Shown: positions 26,325-37,189 of the stretch, one piece after another | How positions within the stretch are numbered: position 1 is the stretch's first letter | Layout of the letters: each line of letters begins with the position of its first letter | NCBI GenBank assembly: GCA_025210455.1 | Contig: JAOARQ010000017.1 | Coordinates: 124,001 to 188,000, forward strand | DNA from: Pelagimonas sp. | GTDB taxonomy: Bacteria; Pseudomonadota; Alphaproteobacteria; Rhodobacterales; Rhodobacteraceae | Direction of reading: 5' to 3' | Length of the DNA: 64,000 bases | Notes under the pieces: model-generated | What the model was told of the DNA's origin: nothing | Database searches by the model: none | Seen by the model: only the letters and a program-made list of their open reading frames with translations | Translations under genes and position numbers: made by a program

Positions 26325-27220
26325 CAGGACTTGGCCGATCGCTTGAGCTGTTTTTCGTTGACGGGCGCCCCGATGGGATGCTGACAGCGGAAGTTTTCAA
26401 CTGGACCGGCCATGTCCTTCGCCTACCACGCACGCAGCTTTCTGAGGGCCTGAAGCGGCCGGAGGCCACTCAAACCGGTGTTTATATCCTAATGGGCCAA
26501 GACGATGACGGCCCTATCGCCTATATCGGCGAAACGGAATGCATGTCTGAGCGCCTGAAGACCCATGCGCAAAAACTGGATTGGTGGGACGACGCTGTTT
26601 TGGTCACCGCTGCAGGTGACCCTCTCCACAAAGCGCATGTCAAGTACTTGGAAAGTCGCTTGGTTGAGCTTGCAAAAGATGCTGGCCGAATGCGCTTGGC
26701 CAATGCCAATGTCCCTCCCCGAGCAAGCCTGAACGAAGCCGCGATTTCCAATATGGAAAGCTTTCTTGACACGCTGGGAATGGTCTTGCCTGCCATCCGT
26801 GTGGATTTCCTACAAACACGCTCGCGCCCTTCGACAGCAATTGTCACAAACCCCCAAGATGCACCCAAATCAGATTCGTATGAGTTTTCGCTCCCCAAAC
26901 ACGGGATCAGGGCAACAGCCGTTATGTCTGACGGTGAAGTAATCGTGCAAAAAGGATCTTCGGCCCGTGCCGAGTGGGTAGGTGATCGCAGGCACAATAC
27001 CCATTATTGGAAGCTCCATGATCAGTTGATTACCAACGGAACAATTGTCGCAGAAGGAAACCGGGGGATTTTCGCGGAAAACTACGCGTTTTCAAGCCCA
27101 TCAGCGGCCGCAGCGATTGTAGCGGGGCGCAGCGCAAATGGGCGAACCTCTTGGAAACTTCCCGATGGACGAACTTATGCAGACTGGGAAGCTGAACAAT
27201 TGAAAGCGACAGACACATGA
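26321..27220 (+). CDS. GIY-YIG nuclease-fold protein with DUF4357 C-terminus
   Basis: Predicted GIY-YIG endonuclease-like protein of 299 residues. The core motif is at about residues 51-80: GVYIL, then seven residues, then [15 protein letters not shown]-terminal DUF4357 (about 245-295) reads [11 protein letters not shown] and [14 protein letters not shown] in part. Such two-domain proteins occur near restriction and defence genes, but none is visible here. It is inserted between moaC and moeA with 4-bp overlaps at both ends. Its codon use is less GC-rich than its neighbours, which suggests later acquisition. Whether the active-site Tyr/Arg/Glu set is complete is uncertain; the late Glu is not obvious. 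Confidence 0.82.
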   Translation: MTGLGRSLELFFVDGRPDGMLTAEVFNWTGHVLRLPRTQLSEGLKRPEATQTGVYILMGQDDDGPIAYIGETECMSERLKTHAQKLDWWDDAVLVTAAGDPLHKAHVKYLESRLVELAKDAGRMRLANANVPPRASLNEAAISNMESFLDTLGMVLPAIRVDFLQTRSRPSTAIVTNPQDAPKSDSYEFSLPKHGIRATAVMSDGEVIVQKGSSARAEWVGDRRHNTHYWKLHDQLITNGTIVAEGNRGIFAENYAFSSPSAAAAIVAGRSANGRTSWKLPDGRTYADWEAEQLKATDT

Positions 27221-28383
27221 TCTCGGTCACCCAGGCCCTTGATGCGCTTTTTGAACTGGCGAAACCGCTTGGCGGGCAGGATGTCCCACTTGCGCGGGCC
27301 AATGGTCGCGTATTGTTGCGTGATGCGGTTGCGCAACGCACGCAGCCTCCTTTTGCCGGATCGGCTATGGATGGCTATGCGGTCGCGGGTGCAAAGCCCG
27401 GGGATCAGTTCACTGTCATCGGTGAAAGCGCTGCGGGGCACAGGTTTGAAGGCACGGTCCAGCCGAGTGAGGCGGTTCGTATCTTCACCGGTGCCCCAGT
27501 GCCAGACGGGGCGCAACGTGTTGTTATCCAAGAGGATGTGACACGCGCAGGTGAGATCATCACCGTATTGGACAGCCTCGACGAAGGCACACATATCCGC
27601 CCGGCAGGCAATGACTTTGCCGCAGGTCATCGCATCACAGCCCCGCGCATTCTGGGGCCAAATGACATCGCTCTTTTGGCGGCGATGAACCTCCCAACGG
27701 TTCATGTCAGCCGCAAACCCAAGGTCGCCCTGATTTCCACCGGAGATGAGCTTGTCATGCCCGGCGAAACGCCGGGGCCGGATCAGATCATTGCCTCGAA
27801 CACCTTTGGCCTGCAGGCGCTGTTGCGTGATCTTGGGGCCGATGTGCGCATGTTGCCAATTGCGCGCGATAACGAAGCCTCGCTCAGGACAGCCTTTGCG
27901 CTAAGCGATGATGCCGATCTTGTGGTGACTATTGGCGGGGCCTCGGTTGGAGATCACGATCTGGTTGCTAAAGTCTCAGAAAGTCTTGGGGTTGCGCGCT
28001 CATTCTACAAAGTGGCCATGCGACCCGGTAAACCTTTGATGTCAGGCCGTTTTTGCGATGCGATGATGGTTGGCCTGCCGGGCAATCCTGTTTCTGCCAT
28101 GGTCTGTGGTCATGTGTTTCTGGCCCCGGTGATCCGTGCCATGCTTGGGCTACCAGCGGCCGCGCAACCACGCCAGCAAGCTGTGCTTTCTGCACCTTTG
28201 AAGGCCAATGGTCCGCGTGAGCACTATATGCGCGCCATACTTGGCCCTGATGGGATTGCTGCAGCAGATCGGCAGGATTCAAGCCTGCTGACAGTTCTGG
28301 CGGGGTCAAACGCGCTTTTGGTTCGCCCGCCTCATGATCCCGCACGCACGATTGGTGAAACTGTCGACTTCATTGCTTTGTAA
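27217..28383 (+). CDS. moeA: Molybdopterin molybdotransferase MoeA
   Basis: Inserts molybdate into adenylylated molybdopterin. It has 388 residues, the usual length. Motifs: PPFAGSAMDGYAV, IFTGAPVPDGAQRVVIQED, STGDELV, TIGGASVGDHDLV and GLPGNPVSAMV, ending with the beta-barrel domain IV. The start overlaps the GIY-YIG gene by ATGA. mobA/moaA are not in the window. Confidence 0.96.
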   Translation: MISVTQALDALFELAKPLGGQDVPLARANGRVLLRDAVAQRTQPPFAGSAMDGYAVAGAKPGDQFTVIGESAAGHRFEGTVQPSEAVRIFTGAPVPDGAQRVVIQEDVTRAGEIITVLDSLDEGTHIRPAGNDFAAGHRITAPRILGPNDIALLAAMNLPTVHVSRKPKVALISTGDELVMPGETPGPDQIIASNTFGLQALLRDLGADVRMLPIARDNEASLRTAFALSDDADLVVTIGGASVGDHDLVAKVSESLGVARSFYKVAMRPGKPLMSGRFCDAMMVGLPGNPVSAMVCGHVFLAPVIRAMLGLPAAAQPRQQAVLSAPLKANGPREHYMRAILGPDGIAAADRQDSSLLTVLAGSNALLVRPPHDPARTIGETVDFIAL

Positions 28384-28415
28384 ACTCTGTTATCGCCCGG
28401 TTAACCTCTGCACTG

Positions 28416-28444
28416 TTGACACAAAACAAGAACAGCAGTAGAAC
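28416..28444 (+). promoter_or_regulatory. lexA promoter overlapped by an SOS (LexA) box
   Basis: The -35 element TTGACA (28416-28421) is 17 bases from the -10-like TAGAAC (28439-28444). GAACAGCAGTAGAAC (28430-28444) is a GAAC-N7-GAAC box, the reverse-strand reading of the GTTC-N7-GTTC alphaproteobacterial LexA operator. It covers the spacer and -10, so LexA would block its own promoter. Confidence 0.85.
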
Positions 28445-28474
28445 AAAAGTTAACAAAGCGAGGGAATTTCGGGC

Positions 28475-29170
28475 ATGTTGACGAAAAAGCAGTTGGATCT
28501 TCTGGATTTTATCAACAAGCGGATGGCGCTGGATGGTGTGCCGCCCAGCTTTGATGAAATGAAAGAGGCGCTGGATCTTCGATCGAAATCGGGCATCCAT
28601 CGTCTGATCACCGCATTGGAAGAACGTGGCTTTATCCGTCGTCTTGCCCATCGCGCCCGCGCGATTGAGATTGTCAAACTTCCCGAAAGTCTGGGGCAAA
28701 AGCCAGCGGGCTTTACGCCGCGTGTGATTGATGGGGATCGTCCCGATGACACGCCAGCCACCTCGCATGAGGTTTCAACATCCGGCATTGCGCAGCTTCA
28801 GCTGCTGGGCCGTATCGCTGCCGGTGTGCCGATTGAGGCGATCAATGATCCCGCCCCGTCCATAGCCGTGCCCGGCCAGATGCTGTCAGGTCAGGGCAAG
28901 CACTATGCTCTTGAGGTGAAAGGCGACTCCATGATCAACGCCGGGATCAACAACGGCGATGTGGTGGTGATCCGCGAGACCTCTGTCGCCAGTGATGGCG
29001 ATATTGTTGTCGCTCAGGTGGAAGGCTATGAAGCGACGCTCAAGCGCTTTCGCAAGAAAGAGGGGCTGGTGATTTTGCAGGCCGAAAACCCCGCCTACGA
29101 ACCGCGTATCCTGCCCGAGGGCGATGTCAGTGTGCAAGGCAAACTGGTGGGTCTGATCCGCACTTACTAA
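28475..29170 (+). CDS. lexA: LexA repressor
   Basis: SOS repressor with RecA-stimulated self-cleavage. It has 231 residues. The winged helix (1-65) starts [12 protein letters not shown] with recognition-helix [16 protein letters not shown] longer linker than in E. coli (about 70-105) precedes the cleavage site A116-G117 in RIAAGVP. The catalytic pair is S152 (KGDSMIN) and K190 (ATLKRF). ATG preceded by GCGAGGGA. The stop overlaps the comEC stop by 4 bp. Its autoregulatory box is seen directly upstream. In Rhodobacter LexA also affects gene transfer agent output, which is relevant to other genes in this window. Confidence 0.97.
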   Translation: MLTKKQLDLLDFINKRMALDGVPPSFDEMKEALDLRSKSGIHRLITALEERGFIRRLAHRARAIEIVKLPESLGQKPAGFTPRVIDGDRPDDTPATSHEVSTSGIAQLQLLGRIAAGVPIEAINDPAPSIAVPGQMLSGQGKHYALEVKGDSMINAGINNGDVVVIRETSVASDGDIVVAQVEGYEATLKRFRKKEGLVILQAENPAYEPRILPEGDVSVQGKLVGLIRTY

Positions 29171-31194
29171 GGTTTCCAAAGGCGCTGCCCGGTCAGGGCA
29201 GCATCGGTGACCACGTCATACCCTTGGGATGCCTGCCAGAGAGCAACTGCGCCTATCGTCTTTAGCTTGTCTGAATCAAAGATCTGACACCCGCCTGACA
29301 GCGCAAGCGGTTTGTCAGAGATAACGATCTGATCACTCCTGCATGTGTTGATCAGCCTTGCCCCGGTTTTGCCTTTGGCATGGATGATCTCAAGATCCTG
29401 CCAAGGCATTAGCACCAAACGGTTTTCAACCTCGGGCCACAGCTCTGCCGCCTGCCCCTGATCAATCAGGCTGCCATCATTTTCCAACCAATTGCGTGCG
29501 GCGAACCCTGCCCCTTTGGGTTTCGACAGGGCGCGGCCCTTTTCAGTCATGACGCCAACCAGTGCGCCATTCTGGGCAATCAGAACTGCTGGCCTCTGCG
29601 CAGTCAGCCACAGGCAGATGGCAATCCCCATCGGGATCGCGCCCAGCAAACGCGCACGCCCCTGCCAGATCGCCAGCCACAACGCCCCCAGCGCAAGCAT
29701 GGGCAAAACCGCTGCTCCCGGGCTGACAACCGGGCGCACCGCCCCCGGCCAGCCTGCGATGTAATCCGCCACGAACATGATCCAATCCAACCCTAGACCC
29801 ATCACCGCCAGGGCAAGCCAATCCAATCCCAATGGCATCAAAAGCCCCGCCAAAACGCCAAAGGGCACTACAAGGATGCCCATCACAGGCACAGACAGAA
29901 GATTTGCCAGCAACCCGTAGGGGGCGGCTTGGTTAAAATGTGCCATGCCAATGGGGGCTGTTGCAGCCCCCGCCACAGCCGAAGAAATTACAACGCCCAA
30001 CACGGTTTGCGCCCAATTGGGCAGACGGTAATCCCGTTGCATCCGACTGATCTGCTCAAATACCGCCACAAGGGCAGTGGTGGCGGCAAAAGACATCTGG
30101 AAACCGGGGCTTAGCAGGGCTTCGGGCCGCAACAAAAGCACCACAATTGCGGCAATCGCCACAGCACGCAGCGACAGCACCCGCCGATCCACCAGCAGGG
30201 CCACCAGCCCCGCCGCGGCCATGACAAAGGCGCGTTGGGTCGCCACATTGCCACCAGACAGCGCCAGATATCCCGCCGCCGCAAAGAGCGCTAGCACAGC
30301 GGCCAGCTTTTTGCCGGGCCATTTGTGCCGCGTATAGGGCACAATCAGCATGATCAGCCGCGCTGTCGCAAAAACAAACCCGGCCAGCAACCCCATATGC
30401 AGCCCGGAAATCGCCAGCAGATGCGCCAGATTTGTATCGCGTAGCGCCTGCAACCTGTCGCGCGACAGACCCGAACGATCCCCGGCCATCACCGCAGCCG
30501 CAAAGCCCCCGGTATCACCGGGCAATTGGCTTTGCACCCGCTCAGACAGCCACATGCGTGCTTTGAACAACATCAGCCCGGTTTCAGGAGGCTTCAAAAG
30601 CAATACTGGTGTTCGGGTATAACCAATCCCGCCAAGGCGCAAAAACCAGGCATGTCGGCGAAAATCAAAGCCGTCCGGCTCAACCGGGCCATTGGCACGG
30701 GCCAGATGCCCTGTCAGGATCACCGTTGCCCCCGGTTCCAGCGGGGCAAACCCCTGTTGCCCATGCAGCGAAACACGCACCCGATGCGGCGTGCGGCCAG
30801 GGCTTATGCGTTCCAGCACCACCTGATCCAAAGTCAGCCGCAGCGCATCCGAAGACGAGCGGTCCATCGCCACAATCCGCCCCTGAATGGCGCCGTAATA
30901 GCGATACTCCAACACCGGCCCCGCCAGCCAATGGGCGCGCATCCCGGCCCAGCCAAAGCCAATGGCCATCAGCCCCAGCCCCATGATCAACGGCCCCCAG
31001 ATAGCGCCCAGCCGATACTGGATAAACATCGGCACGAACCCCAGCAACCCCAGGCCTAACAACCAGACTGGCGGCTCAAACCGCAGGGAAAAATACAGTG
31101 CAATCCCAAGCCCAAGGCACACAGGCACCCAAGGGAACAAAAAGCCCCGCTGCCCCAGCAAAGCGCCACTGAGAATAGGAATGCCATAGCCCAT
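29167..31194 (-). CDS. comEC: ComEC/Rec2 family DNA-uptake channel protein
   Basis: Inner-membrane channel for single-stranded DNA import in transformation. It has 675 residues. About four N-terminal hydrophobic segments, then the ComEC OB-like domain (about 85-190), then the competence domain with [15 protein letters not shown] and many membrane segments (to about 515). The C-terminal soluble part (520-675) is short and lacks a full metallo-beta-lactamase HxHxDH motif, so it is the common form without a nuclease active site. ATG preceded by AGGGC. In Rhodobacter, ComEC takes part in receipt of GTA DNA. Confidence 0.93.
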   Translation of the reverse strand: MGYGIPILSGALLGQRGFLFPWVPVCLGLGIALYFSLRFEPPVWLLGLGLLGFVPMFIQYRLGAIWGPLIMGLGLMAIGFGWAGMRAHWLAGPVLEYRYYGAIQGRIVAMDRSSSDALRLTLDQVVLERISPGRTPHRVRVSLHGQQGFAPLEPGATVILTGHLARANGPVEPDGFDFRRHAWFLRLGGIGYTRTPVLLLKPPETGLMLFKARMWLSERVQSQLPGDTGGFAAAVMAGDRSGLSRDRLQALRDTNLAHLLAISGLHMGLLAGFVFATARLIMLIVPYTRHKWPGKKLAAVLALFAAAGYLALSGGNVATQRAFVMAAAGLVALLVDRRVLSLRAVAIAAIVVLLLRPEALLSPGFQMSFAATTALVAVFEQISRMQRDYRLPNWAQTVLGVVISSAVAGAATAPIGMAHFNQAAPYGLLANLLSVPVMGILVVPFGVLAGLLMPLGLDWLALAVMGLGLDWIMFVADYIAGWPGAVRPVVSPGAAVLPMLALGALWLAIWQGRARLLGAIPMGIAICLWLTAQRPAVLIAQNGALVGVMTEKGRALSKPKGAGFAARNWLENDGSLIDQGQAAELWPEVENRLVLMPWQDLEIIHAKGKTGARLINTCRSDQIVISDKPLALSGGCQIFDSDKLKTIGAVALWQASQGYDVVTDAALTGQRLWKP

Positions 31195-31270
31195 GCTTGC
31201 CCTGACTTGGGTGGGTGGTTAAGGAACTCTCAAAACTTGCCGCGCTATGCTTAGGAAAAGGTTAACCAAG

Positions 31271-32680
31271 ATGTCCGATGTCGTCACCCGCTTTGCCCCC
31301 TCGCCCACTGGCTACCTGCATATCGGGGGCGCACGCACCGCTTTGTTCAACTGGCTTTATGCTCGTGGGCGTGGGGGCAAGTTCCTGCTGCGCATCGAAG
31401 ACACCGACCGCGCGCGCTCAACCCCTGAGGCGACCGATGCGATTTTGAAAGGCATGTCCTGGCTAGGTCTGGATCACGATGGCTATGCCGTCAGCCAGTT
31501 CGAACGCGCAGACCGCCACGCCGAAGTCGCGCATAAGTTGCTGGCCAAGGGTGCGGCTTATAAATGCTTTTCAACACAGGAAGAAATTGCCGCCGCCCGC
31601 GAAGAGGCCAAGGCCGCTGGCCATGCCACCCTGTTCCAAAGCTCCTGGCGCGATGCGGATGCCAGCACTCATCCCGATGCGCCCTATGTTGTCCGTCTGA
31701 AGACCCCAACAGAGGGGGAAACCGTGATCAAAGACGAGGTACAGGGCGAGGTCCGCATCAAGAACGCCCAGCTTGATGACATGGTGCTGCTGCGCTCCGA
31801 CGGGACGCCGGTTTATATGCTTGCGGTTGTGGTAGATGACCACGATATGGGTGTCACCCATGTGATCCGAGGTGATGATCACCTGAATAATGCCGCCCGC
31901 CAGATGGGGATTTACACCGCTATGGGCTGGGACCTGCCCGTTTACACGCATATCCCGCTGATCCATGGTCCAGATGGGAAAAAACTGTCGAAACGCCACG
32001 GGGCCTTGGGTGTGGAAGAGTATCAGGCCATGGGCTATCCCGCCGCCGGCATGAGAAATTATCTTGCCAGACTGGGCTGGTCGCATGGTGATGACGAATT
32101 CTTTACCGATGATCAGGCAAAGGAGTGGTTCAATACCGATGGAATCGGAAAATCGCCTGCGCGTTTCGATTTCAAGAAACTTGATAACATTTGCGGCCAG
32201 CATATTGCGGTCGCTCAGGATGCTGCATTGCTGCAAGAAATTGACGCATACCTTGGGGCGGCGGAGAGGCCCGCATTGACCGCGACGCAACGTGATGGGT
32301 TGCATCGTGCGATGTATTGCCTCAAGGAACGGGCCAAAAATTTCCCGGAACTCCTTGAAAAAGGTCAATTTATCCTGACAGACACCCCGGTAACCCCGGA
32401 TGAGAAAGCTGCAAAAAACCTTGATTCAGTATCCCGTGGTATACTGGGCGCGTTGACGCCGCAGCTGCAAAATGTTAGCTGGACACGAGAGGAATTGGAG
32501 ACGGTACTCAACCGTTTCGCAGAAGACCAGGGGACAAAGTTCGGCAAGCTTGCCGCGCCCCTGCGTGCCGCACTGGCCGGACGGGCTGCCACGCCTTCCG
32601 TCTTCGACATGATGCTCGTACTGGGCCGTGAGGAGACGTGTGCGCGTCTGGCCCATGCCGCAGCCGAGGGGGACGGCTGA
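31271..32680 (+). CDS. gltX: Glutamyl-tRNA synthetase
   Basis: Charges tRNA with glutamate. It has 469 residues. HIGH-type motif [32 protein letters not shown], and KMSKS-type KKLSKRHGA. The C-terminal anticodon domain is present. The ATG at 31271 fits the family N-terminus [13 protein letters not shown]; an in-frame ATG eight codons upstream is less likely. Alphaproteobacteria often have two copies; which one this is cannot be told. Confidence 0.96.
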   Translation: MSDVVTRFAPSPTGYLHIGGARTALFNWLYARGRGGKFLLRIEDTDRARSTPEATDAILKGMSWLGLDHDGYAVSQFERADRHAEVAHKLLAKGAAYKCFSTQEEIAAAREEAKAAGHATLFQSSWRDADASTHPDAPYVVRLKTPTEGETVIKDEVQGEVRIKNAQLDDMVLLRSDGTPVYMLAVVVDDHDMGVTHVIRGDDHLNNAARQMGIYTAMGWDLPVYTHIPLIHGPDGKKLSKRHGALGVEEYQAMGYPAAGMRNYLARLGWSHGDDEFFTDDQAKEWFNTDGIGKSPARFDFKKLDNICGQHIAVAQDAALLQEIDAYLGAAERPALTATQRDGLHRAMYCLKERAKNFPELLEKGQFILTDTPVTPDEKAAKNLDSVSRGILGALTPQLQNVSWTREELETVLNRFAEDQGTKFGKLAAPLRAALAGRAATPSVFDMMLVLGREETCARLAHAAAEGDG

Positions 32681-32764
32681 TTACAGCCCCCTTTTGGCGC
32701 TCTGATTTTATCTGGCTGGGCCACCCAATGGCCCGCCTTCAGGAACACAAGAGGGATGACAAGC

Positions 32765-34060
32765 ATGGCTGACTCGACCAAGAGTGCAACGCTGACAATT
32801 GACGGGCAGACCTATGATCTGCCGATGCATTCGCCCACCGCAGGCCCGGATGTGATCGACATCCGCAAGCTGTATGGCCAGGCTGGTGTCTTCACCTACG
32901 ACCCCGGCTTTACCTCAACCGCAAGCTGCGACAGCACCATCACTTTTATTGATGGCGACAAAGGTGAGCTGCTGCACCGCGGTTATCCGATTGATCAACT
33001 GGCGGGCAAATCGCATTACCTCGAAGTGTGCTATCTGCTGCTCTATGGGGCGCTGCCAACAGCGGCTGAGCTCGAAAAATTCGAGAGCACCATCACCCGC
33101 CACACCATGATCCACGAACAGATGTACAACTTCTTCCGTGGTTTCCGTCGTGACGCCCACCCAATGGCGATCATGGTGGGTGTGGTTGGCGCTATGGCGG
33201 CCTTCTATCACGACAGCACCGATCCGTCGGATCCGCAGCAGCGCGAAGTGGCCAGCCATCGCCTGATCGCAAAAATGCCAACCATTGCGGCAATGGCCTA
33301 TAAATACTCGATTGGTCAGCCCTTTGTGTATCCGCGCAACGATCTGGATTACGCCTCGAACTTCCTGCACATGTGCTTTGCCGTCCCGGCCGAAGAATAT
33401 GTGGTTGACCCGATCCTCGCCCGCGCGATGGACCGTATCTTTACCCTGCACGCGGATCACGAACAGAACGCTTCGACCTCGACCGTGCGTCTGGCGTCAT
33501 CTTCCGGGGCCAACCCATTTGCATGTATCGCGGCTGGTATCGCCTGCCTCTGGGGTCCGGCGCATGGTGGAGCAAACCAGGCCTGCCTTGAAATGCTCAA
33601 GGAAATCGGCACCGTTGATCGCATCCCGGAATTCATCGCCCGCGCCAAAGACAAGAACGATCCGTTCCGCCTGATGGGCTTTGGGCATCGCGTCTACAAG
33701 AACTTTGACCCGCGCGCGACCGTGATGAAACAGTCTGCCGACGAAGTTCTGGATCTGCTGGGTGTTGAAAACAACCCGATCCTTGCGGTTGCCAAGGAAC
33801 TGGAACAGGCGGCTCTGAACGATCCCTATTTTGCCGAAAAGAAGCTCTTCCCGAATGTGGACTTCTATTCCGGCGTGATCCTCGAAGCCATGGGCTTCCC
33901 AACCTCGATGTTCACCCCGATCTTTGCGCTGTCGCGCACCGTGGGCTGGATTTCGCAGTGGAAAGAACAGCTGGGTGATCCGCAGATGAAGATTGGCCGC
34001 CCGCGCCAGCTGTATCTGGGTGAAGCCACACGCGATTATTCGGACATCGAAAACCGCTAA
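32765..34060 (+). CDS. gltA: Citrate synthase (type II)
   Basis: First step of the TCA cycle, acetyl-CoA plus oxaloacetate to citrate. It has 431 residues from the chosen ATG, which lies nine bases after GAGGG; an ATG three codons before is possible. Type II (hexameric, NADH-sensitive class) features: long N-terminal domain with [21 protein letters not shown]-type [40 protein letters not shown], and catalytic [15 protein letters not shown] strong terminator follows. Confidence 0.97.
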   Translation: MADSTKSATLTIDGQTYDLPMHSPTAGPDVIDIRKLYGQAGVFTYDPGFTSTASCDSTITFIDGDKGELLHRGYPIDQLAGKSHYLEVCYLLLYGALPTAAELEKFESTITRHTMIHEQMYNFFRGFRRDAHPMAIMVGVVGAMAAFYHDSTDPSDPQQREVASHRLIAKMPTIAAMAYKYSIGQPFVYPRNDLDYASNFLHMCFAVPAEEYVVDPILARAMDRIFTLHADHEQNASTSTVRLASSSGANPFACIAAGIACLWGPAHGGANQACLEMLKEIGTVDRIPEFIARAKDKNDPFRLMGFGHRVYKNFDPRATVMKQSADEVLDLLGVENNPILAVAKELEQAALNDPYFAEKKLFPNVDFYSGVILEAMGFPTSMFTPIFALSRTVGWISQWKEQLGDPQMKIGRPRQLYLGEATRDYSDIENR

Positions 34061-34079
34061 GATTTCACAGAATCAACGC

Positions 34080-34113
34080 AAAGGCCCGATCAGTCAACTG
34101 GTCGGGCCTTTTG
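34080..34113 (+). terminator. Terminator after gltA
   Basis: Stem AAAGGCCCGA (34080-34089) pairs with TCGGGCCTTT (34102-34111), followed by T-rich sequence. Confidence 0.93.
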
Positions 34114-34362
34114 TATTTCTCCACAATTTTAACAAATTCCTATTTTTCCTATTTGGAAACAGTAGCCACACAACGACGAGGTTTTGCCAATTCCCATTGG
34201 TGCCCGGTTTCAATTGTGGCAGCGATATGGCGGAAACAATGCGTTTTGTCGAAAAGCCTAGCTACTATTGTTTGAATTAAGGCATCCAAGCCCCACGAGT
34301 GTCACGATTACCTGTGTAACACGTACCCAACGTTATATTTTCCAAGTTTTGTGGAGCCCCAA
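34114..34362. other. Gene-free AT-rich spacer before the large acidic protein gene
   Basis: About 250 bases with no convincing reading frame or RNA structure. It is more AT-rich than its surroundings and presumably holds the promoter of the next gene. Two partial repeats of TTCCTATTT lie at 34137-34153. No regulator site is recognised. Confidence 0.6.
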
Positions 34363-35994
34363 ATGCCAGTAGAAAACAGCCGCGAGTTTATCCTCGGCTC
34401 TAACCCACAGGTGGTTGTCACCTTAAAGGAAGATGACGGCAGCCTTATTTTACGCGTCGACGCGCAGGATGATGCGGCGAATGTTGATATCGACGCGTTG
34501 TTTTTCAATTTCGTCAACGATGACGTCATTCCTGGCCTGCAGATGTGGCCAGCCGTTGGCCAACTGCCAATCACCGGCTTTGATGCAGGTCCGAATTCTC
34601 AGGACACTGTTTCCAACGGCGCGCAAATTGACCAGAAGATGGATGCGAAAATCGAGTTCGGCACCGAATCCGGTTCAACAACCGGAGATGTGGATGCCGC
34701 TGGTATCACCTTCTGGATCGAAGCTGACATTGACCTGAACCTCGACAGCATTGATCCCTCCAGCCTGACCGCTGTGATCAACTCAGACAATGGGGATGGC
34801 GAGGCGCTGACAACCACCGGATCTACTGACCTGGGCGGTGATGGTGGCGGCACCGACGGTGGTGAGACCACTCTGGGTGATGACATCCTAGTCAATGGTG
34901 CGCTGGAAAGCTCGATTGGCAACAACAGCTGGTCCTATCGCGGTGACGTAGACGGCTGGAGCAATGCCAACAGCCATGCGGGCATCGAAACCTGGGGCAA
35001 CAATTTCCTGGGTGTCGAAGCCAAAGATGGCGACAGCTTCATCGAGCTGGACAGCACCAATTCCAGCACGCTGGACAGCGTATACCAAGATGTTCAGACT
35101 GAAGATGGTCAAACCTATCAGCTGGATTTCTCTGCCGCACAGCGCGGGGCCGATTCTGAAAGCGTCGAAGTCTACTGGAACGGTGATCTGGTGGCGACGG
35201 TTTCACCTGATGGGGCCAACACCTGGAATGATTTCACTTTTGAGGTTACCGGCACCGGCGGCGAAGATCGCCTTGAGTTCCGCGAACTGGCCGGCGAAAA
35301 TGACAGCCTGGGTCCCCTTCTCGATGCGATTTCGCTGCGCCCGATCGAAACCACAGATGGCGGTGAAGACGGTGGCGAAGATGGCGGCACTGAAACCGTC
35401 ACCATCACCGAAACCACCGAAGTTCTGGGCGAAGACTTTTCGGGTCATCACGCAGATGCCATTGCCGGTCGCACCCGTTGGGATGTAAAAGACGGCGAGC
35501 TAAACACCGATGGCTGTGACGACGGCTGCATCTGGTTTGACCGTGTTGAGCTGGAAGGCGATGCCAAAATCGAATTCGACGCACGGTCTCCCAACACCCA
35601 GAACTTTGAAAACGGCGGCTGGTGGGGCGACAAACTGGAAGTCTGGGCGCTCAAGAACGATAGCGAATGGGTGCATCTGGATACCTTTGTCGTGAACGAT
35701 GAAGGCACGGCGCTGGTGGGCAATGAAACCAGCCAGAGCATCGGTGCAGACAGCAACACCCTGTCTTACGCTGGTGGCGATCTGGAAGGCGCGGATTCCC
35801 TGCAGCTGTTCATGTACTCCAAAATCACCGCCAGCAATGAAGATATCTATTTCGACAATCTGTCGATCAGCGACAGCGTCGAAACCGAGATCGAAGTGCC
35901 CGTGGGCACCGAAGATCCCGAAGCCTGGTGGGAAGAGCACGGCAATAAAGACGCCGATGAGGAAGAGGACGACATGGCAGACGCCTGGGTCTGA
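34363..35994 (+). CDS. Large acidic multidomain protein with DUF642/galactose-binding-like modules, probably exported
   Basis: Protein of 543 residues, strongly acidic, no N-terminal signal peptide. Three blocks are visible. Residues 1-145: a beta-rich domain with ADIDLNLDSIDPSSL-type strands. Residues about 170-330: a jelly-roll domain, ILVNGALESSIGNNSW, SFIELDSTN, YQLDFSAAQRG, like DUF642 or choice-of-anchor modules. Residues about 350-510: a second beta domain with EVLGEDFSGHHAD and GCDDGCIWFDRVE. Linkers are Gly/Asp/Glu repeats (GGDGGGTDGGE, GGEDGGEDGG). Acidic, Ca-binding-like composition suggests type I or other leaderless export to the surface, but no RTX repeats are present. An ATG at 34363 is chosen over a GTG four codons upstream. 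Confidence 0.7.
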   Translation: MPVENSREFILGSNPQVVVTLKEDDGSLILRVDAQDDAANVDIDALFFNFVNDDVIPGLQMWPAVGQLPITGFDAGPNSQDTVSNGAQIDQKMDAKIEFGTESGSTTGDVDAAGITFWIEADIDLNLDSIDPSSLTAVINSDNGDGEALTTTGSTDLGGDGGGTDGGETTLGDDILVNGALESSIGNNSWSYRGDVDGWSNANSHAGIETWGNNFLGVEAKDGDSFIELDSTNSSTLDSVYQDVQTEDGQTYQLDFSAAQRGADSESVEVYWNGDLVATVSPDGANTWNDFTFEVTGTGGEDRLEFRELAGENDSLGPLLDAISLRPIETTDGGEDGGEDGGTETVTITETTEVLGEDFSGHHADAIAGRTRWDVKDGELNTDGCDDGCIWFDRVELEGDAKIEFDARSPNTQNFENGGWWGDKLEVWALKNDSEWVHLDTFVVNDEGTALVGNETSQSIGADSNTLSYAGGDLEGADSLQLFMYSKITASNEDIYFDNLSISDSVETEIEVPVGTEDPEAWWEEHGNKDADEEEDDMADAWV

Positions 35995-36017
35995 CCCCTG
36001 CCCTAACCCCAAAAAAG

Positions 36018-36047
36018 AGAAACCCGGCCAGAAGTGCCGGGTTTCTT
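36018..36047 (+). terminator. Terminator after the large acidic protein gene
   Basis: Perfect 11-bp stem AGAAACCCGGC (36018-36028) with GCCGGGTTTCT (36036-36046), 7-base loop, T-rich tail. Confidence 0.9.
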
Positions 36048-36124
36048 AGTTTTTCCACGTGCTTTTCCAAGCAGGGGTCACCTGAAAACCACTTGGCAGA
36101 AATGCCGCCCGCTTGGCGGTGCGA

Positions 36125-37132
36125 TCACAGCAAGGCGCGGATTTTTTCCAGCACGGCAGAGTTTACCGCAACCCCCGTCTTTGCGGCTTCTTCCCGGCAG
36201 CGTTTACGGCCGTCGCCCGGCAGGCGTGCGCCATCCTGATCATGGAAAGACGCGATCAGGTCAGACATCTTTTGCGCAAACCCACCGCCAGAGGTGGCCT
36301 GCGGATCCACAGCGATAAAGAACTGCCCGGTTTTGGGCGGCCCACCCGCTGTACCCGAGAATGGGCTTGCGACCGAGCCAAGGGTGGCCCCTGTCATGGC
36401 TGCCGCCATCAGCTCGACAGTCAGGGCAATGCCCACGCCTTTGTACCCCCCGGACGGCACCATCGACCCTTTCAGACCGGCCTCTGGGTCTGTGGTCGGC
36501 TGGCCGTTCGCATCCAGTACCCAGCCTTCTGGCACGGGCTGACCTTCGCGGGCATGTTTCATCACCTCGCTTTTGGCGATGGTGCTTGCAGATTGGTCGA
36601 TCAGCAGGGCTGCATTGCCATCGCCATCAGGGGCGGCAATGGAAAACGGATTGGTGCCAACCACCGGCTTGGCCCCACCCGAAGGCGCGATTGAGGCGGG
36701 CGCATTGGTAAAGCCCATGCCCAGCAGCCCCGCCTGCGCCAGACGCTGGGTATGTACCCCCAGTACGCCGCAGTTGTAGGAATTATTGATCGCCAGCACC
36801 GCAACGCCCTGTTCACGGGCCAGAGGGATCAGCTTTTCAAAACCGCGATCTATCGCACTATGGGCAAAGCCAGTCTGCGCATCCACAGCCACCACCGAGG
36901 GGCGCGGCTGCGTCATCACGGGCACCGCCTGCCCGTCCACCTTGCCGCACTCGACGTGCAAAGCGTAGATCGGGATATAGGCCAGCCCATGTGAGGCCAC
37001 ACCATCCGCTTCGGTCATGGCTGTCGCCACAGCCAAAGGCCGGGCGTTTTCTTCTGAGGTGCCTGCCTTGACCAGAGCGCGAAATGCCAGATCTTCGATT
37101 TCGCTGAGGGACAGGGTTTCAGTCGCAGTCAT
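36125..37132 (-). CDS. Ldh family (malate/L-lactate dehydrogenase type 2) oxidoreductase
   Basis: NAD(P)-dependent reductase of the Ldh2 fold; members act on malate, ureidoglycolate, sulfolactate or cyclic imino acids such as piperideine-2-carboxylate and pyrroline-2-carboxylate. It has 335 residues. Motifs: ADGVASHGLAYIPIY (catalytic His), INNSYNCGVLGVHTQ, GFTNAPASIAPSGG, VGTNPFSIAAP and PSGGYKGVGIALTVE. It is the last gene of the BCCT-M19-unknown-DUF3726 run. Together with the aldehyde dehydrogenase it would fit breakdown of a cyclic or methylated amino acid, but the substrate is not shown. Confidence 0.9.
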   Translation of the reverse strand: MTATETLSLSEIEDLAFRALVKAGTSEENARPLAVATAMTEADGVASHGLAYIPIYALHVECGKVDGQAVPVMTQPRPSVVAVDAQTGFAHSAIDRGFEKLIPLAREQGVAVLAINNSYNCGVLGVHTQRLAQAGLLGMGFTNAPASIAPSGGAKPVVGTNPFSIAAPDGDGNAALLIDQSASTIAKSEVMKHAREGQPVPEGWVLDANGQPTTDPEAGLKGSMVPSGGYKGVGIALTVELMAAAMTGATLGSVASPFSGTAGGPPKTGQFFIAVDPQATSGGGFAQKMSDLIASFHDQDGARLPGDGRKRCREEAAKTGVAVNSAVLEKIRALL

Positions 37133-37189
37133 ATTGGAGTTCCTTATTCTGAACTAGCCCCGCGCCAAGGTCAGCGCGCGGCCAGTTGT

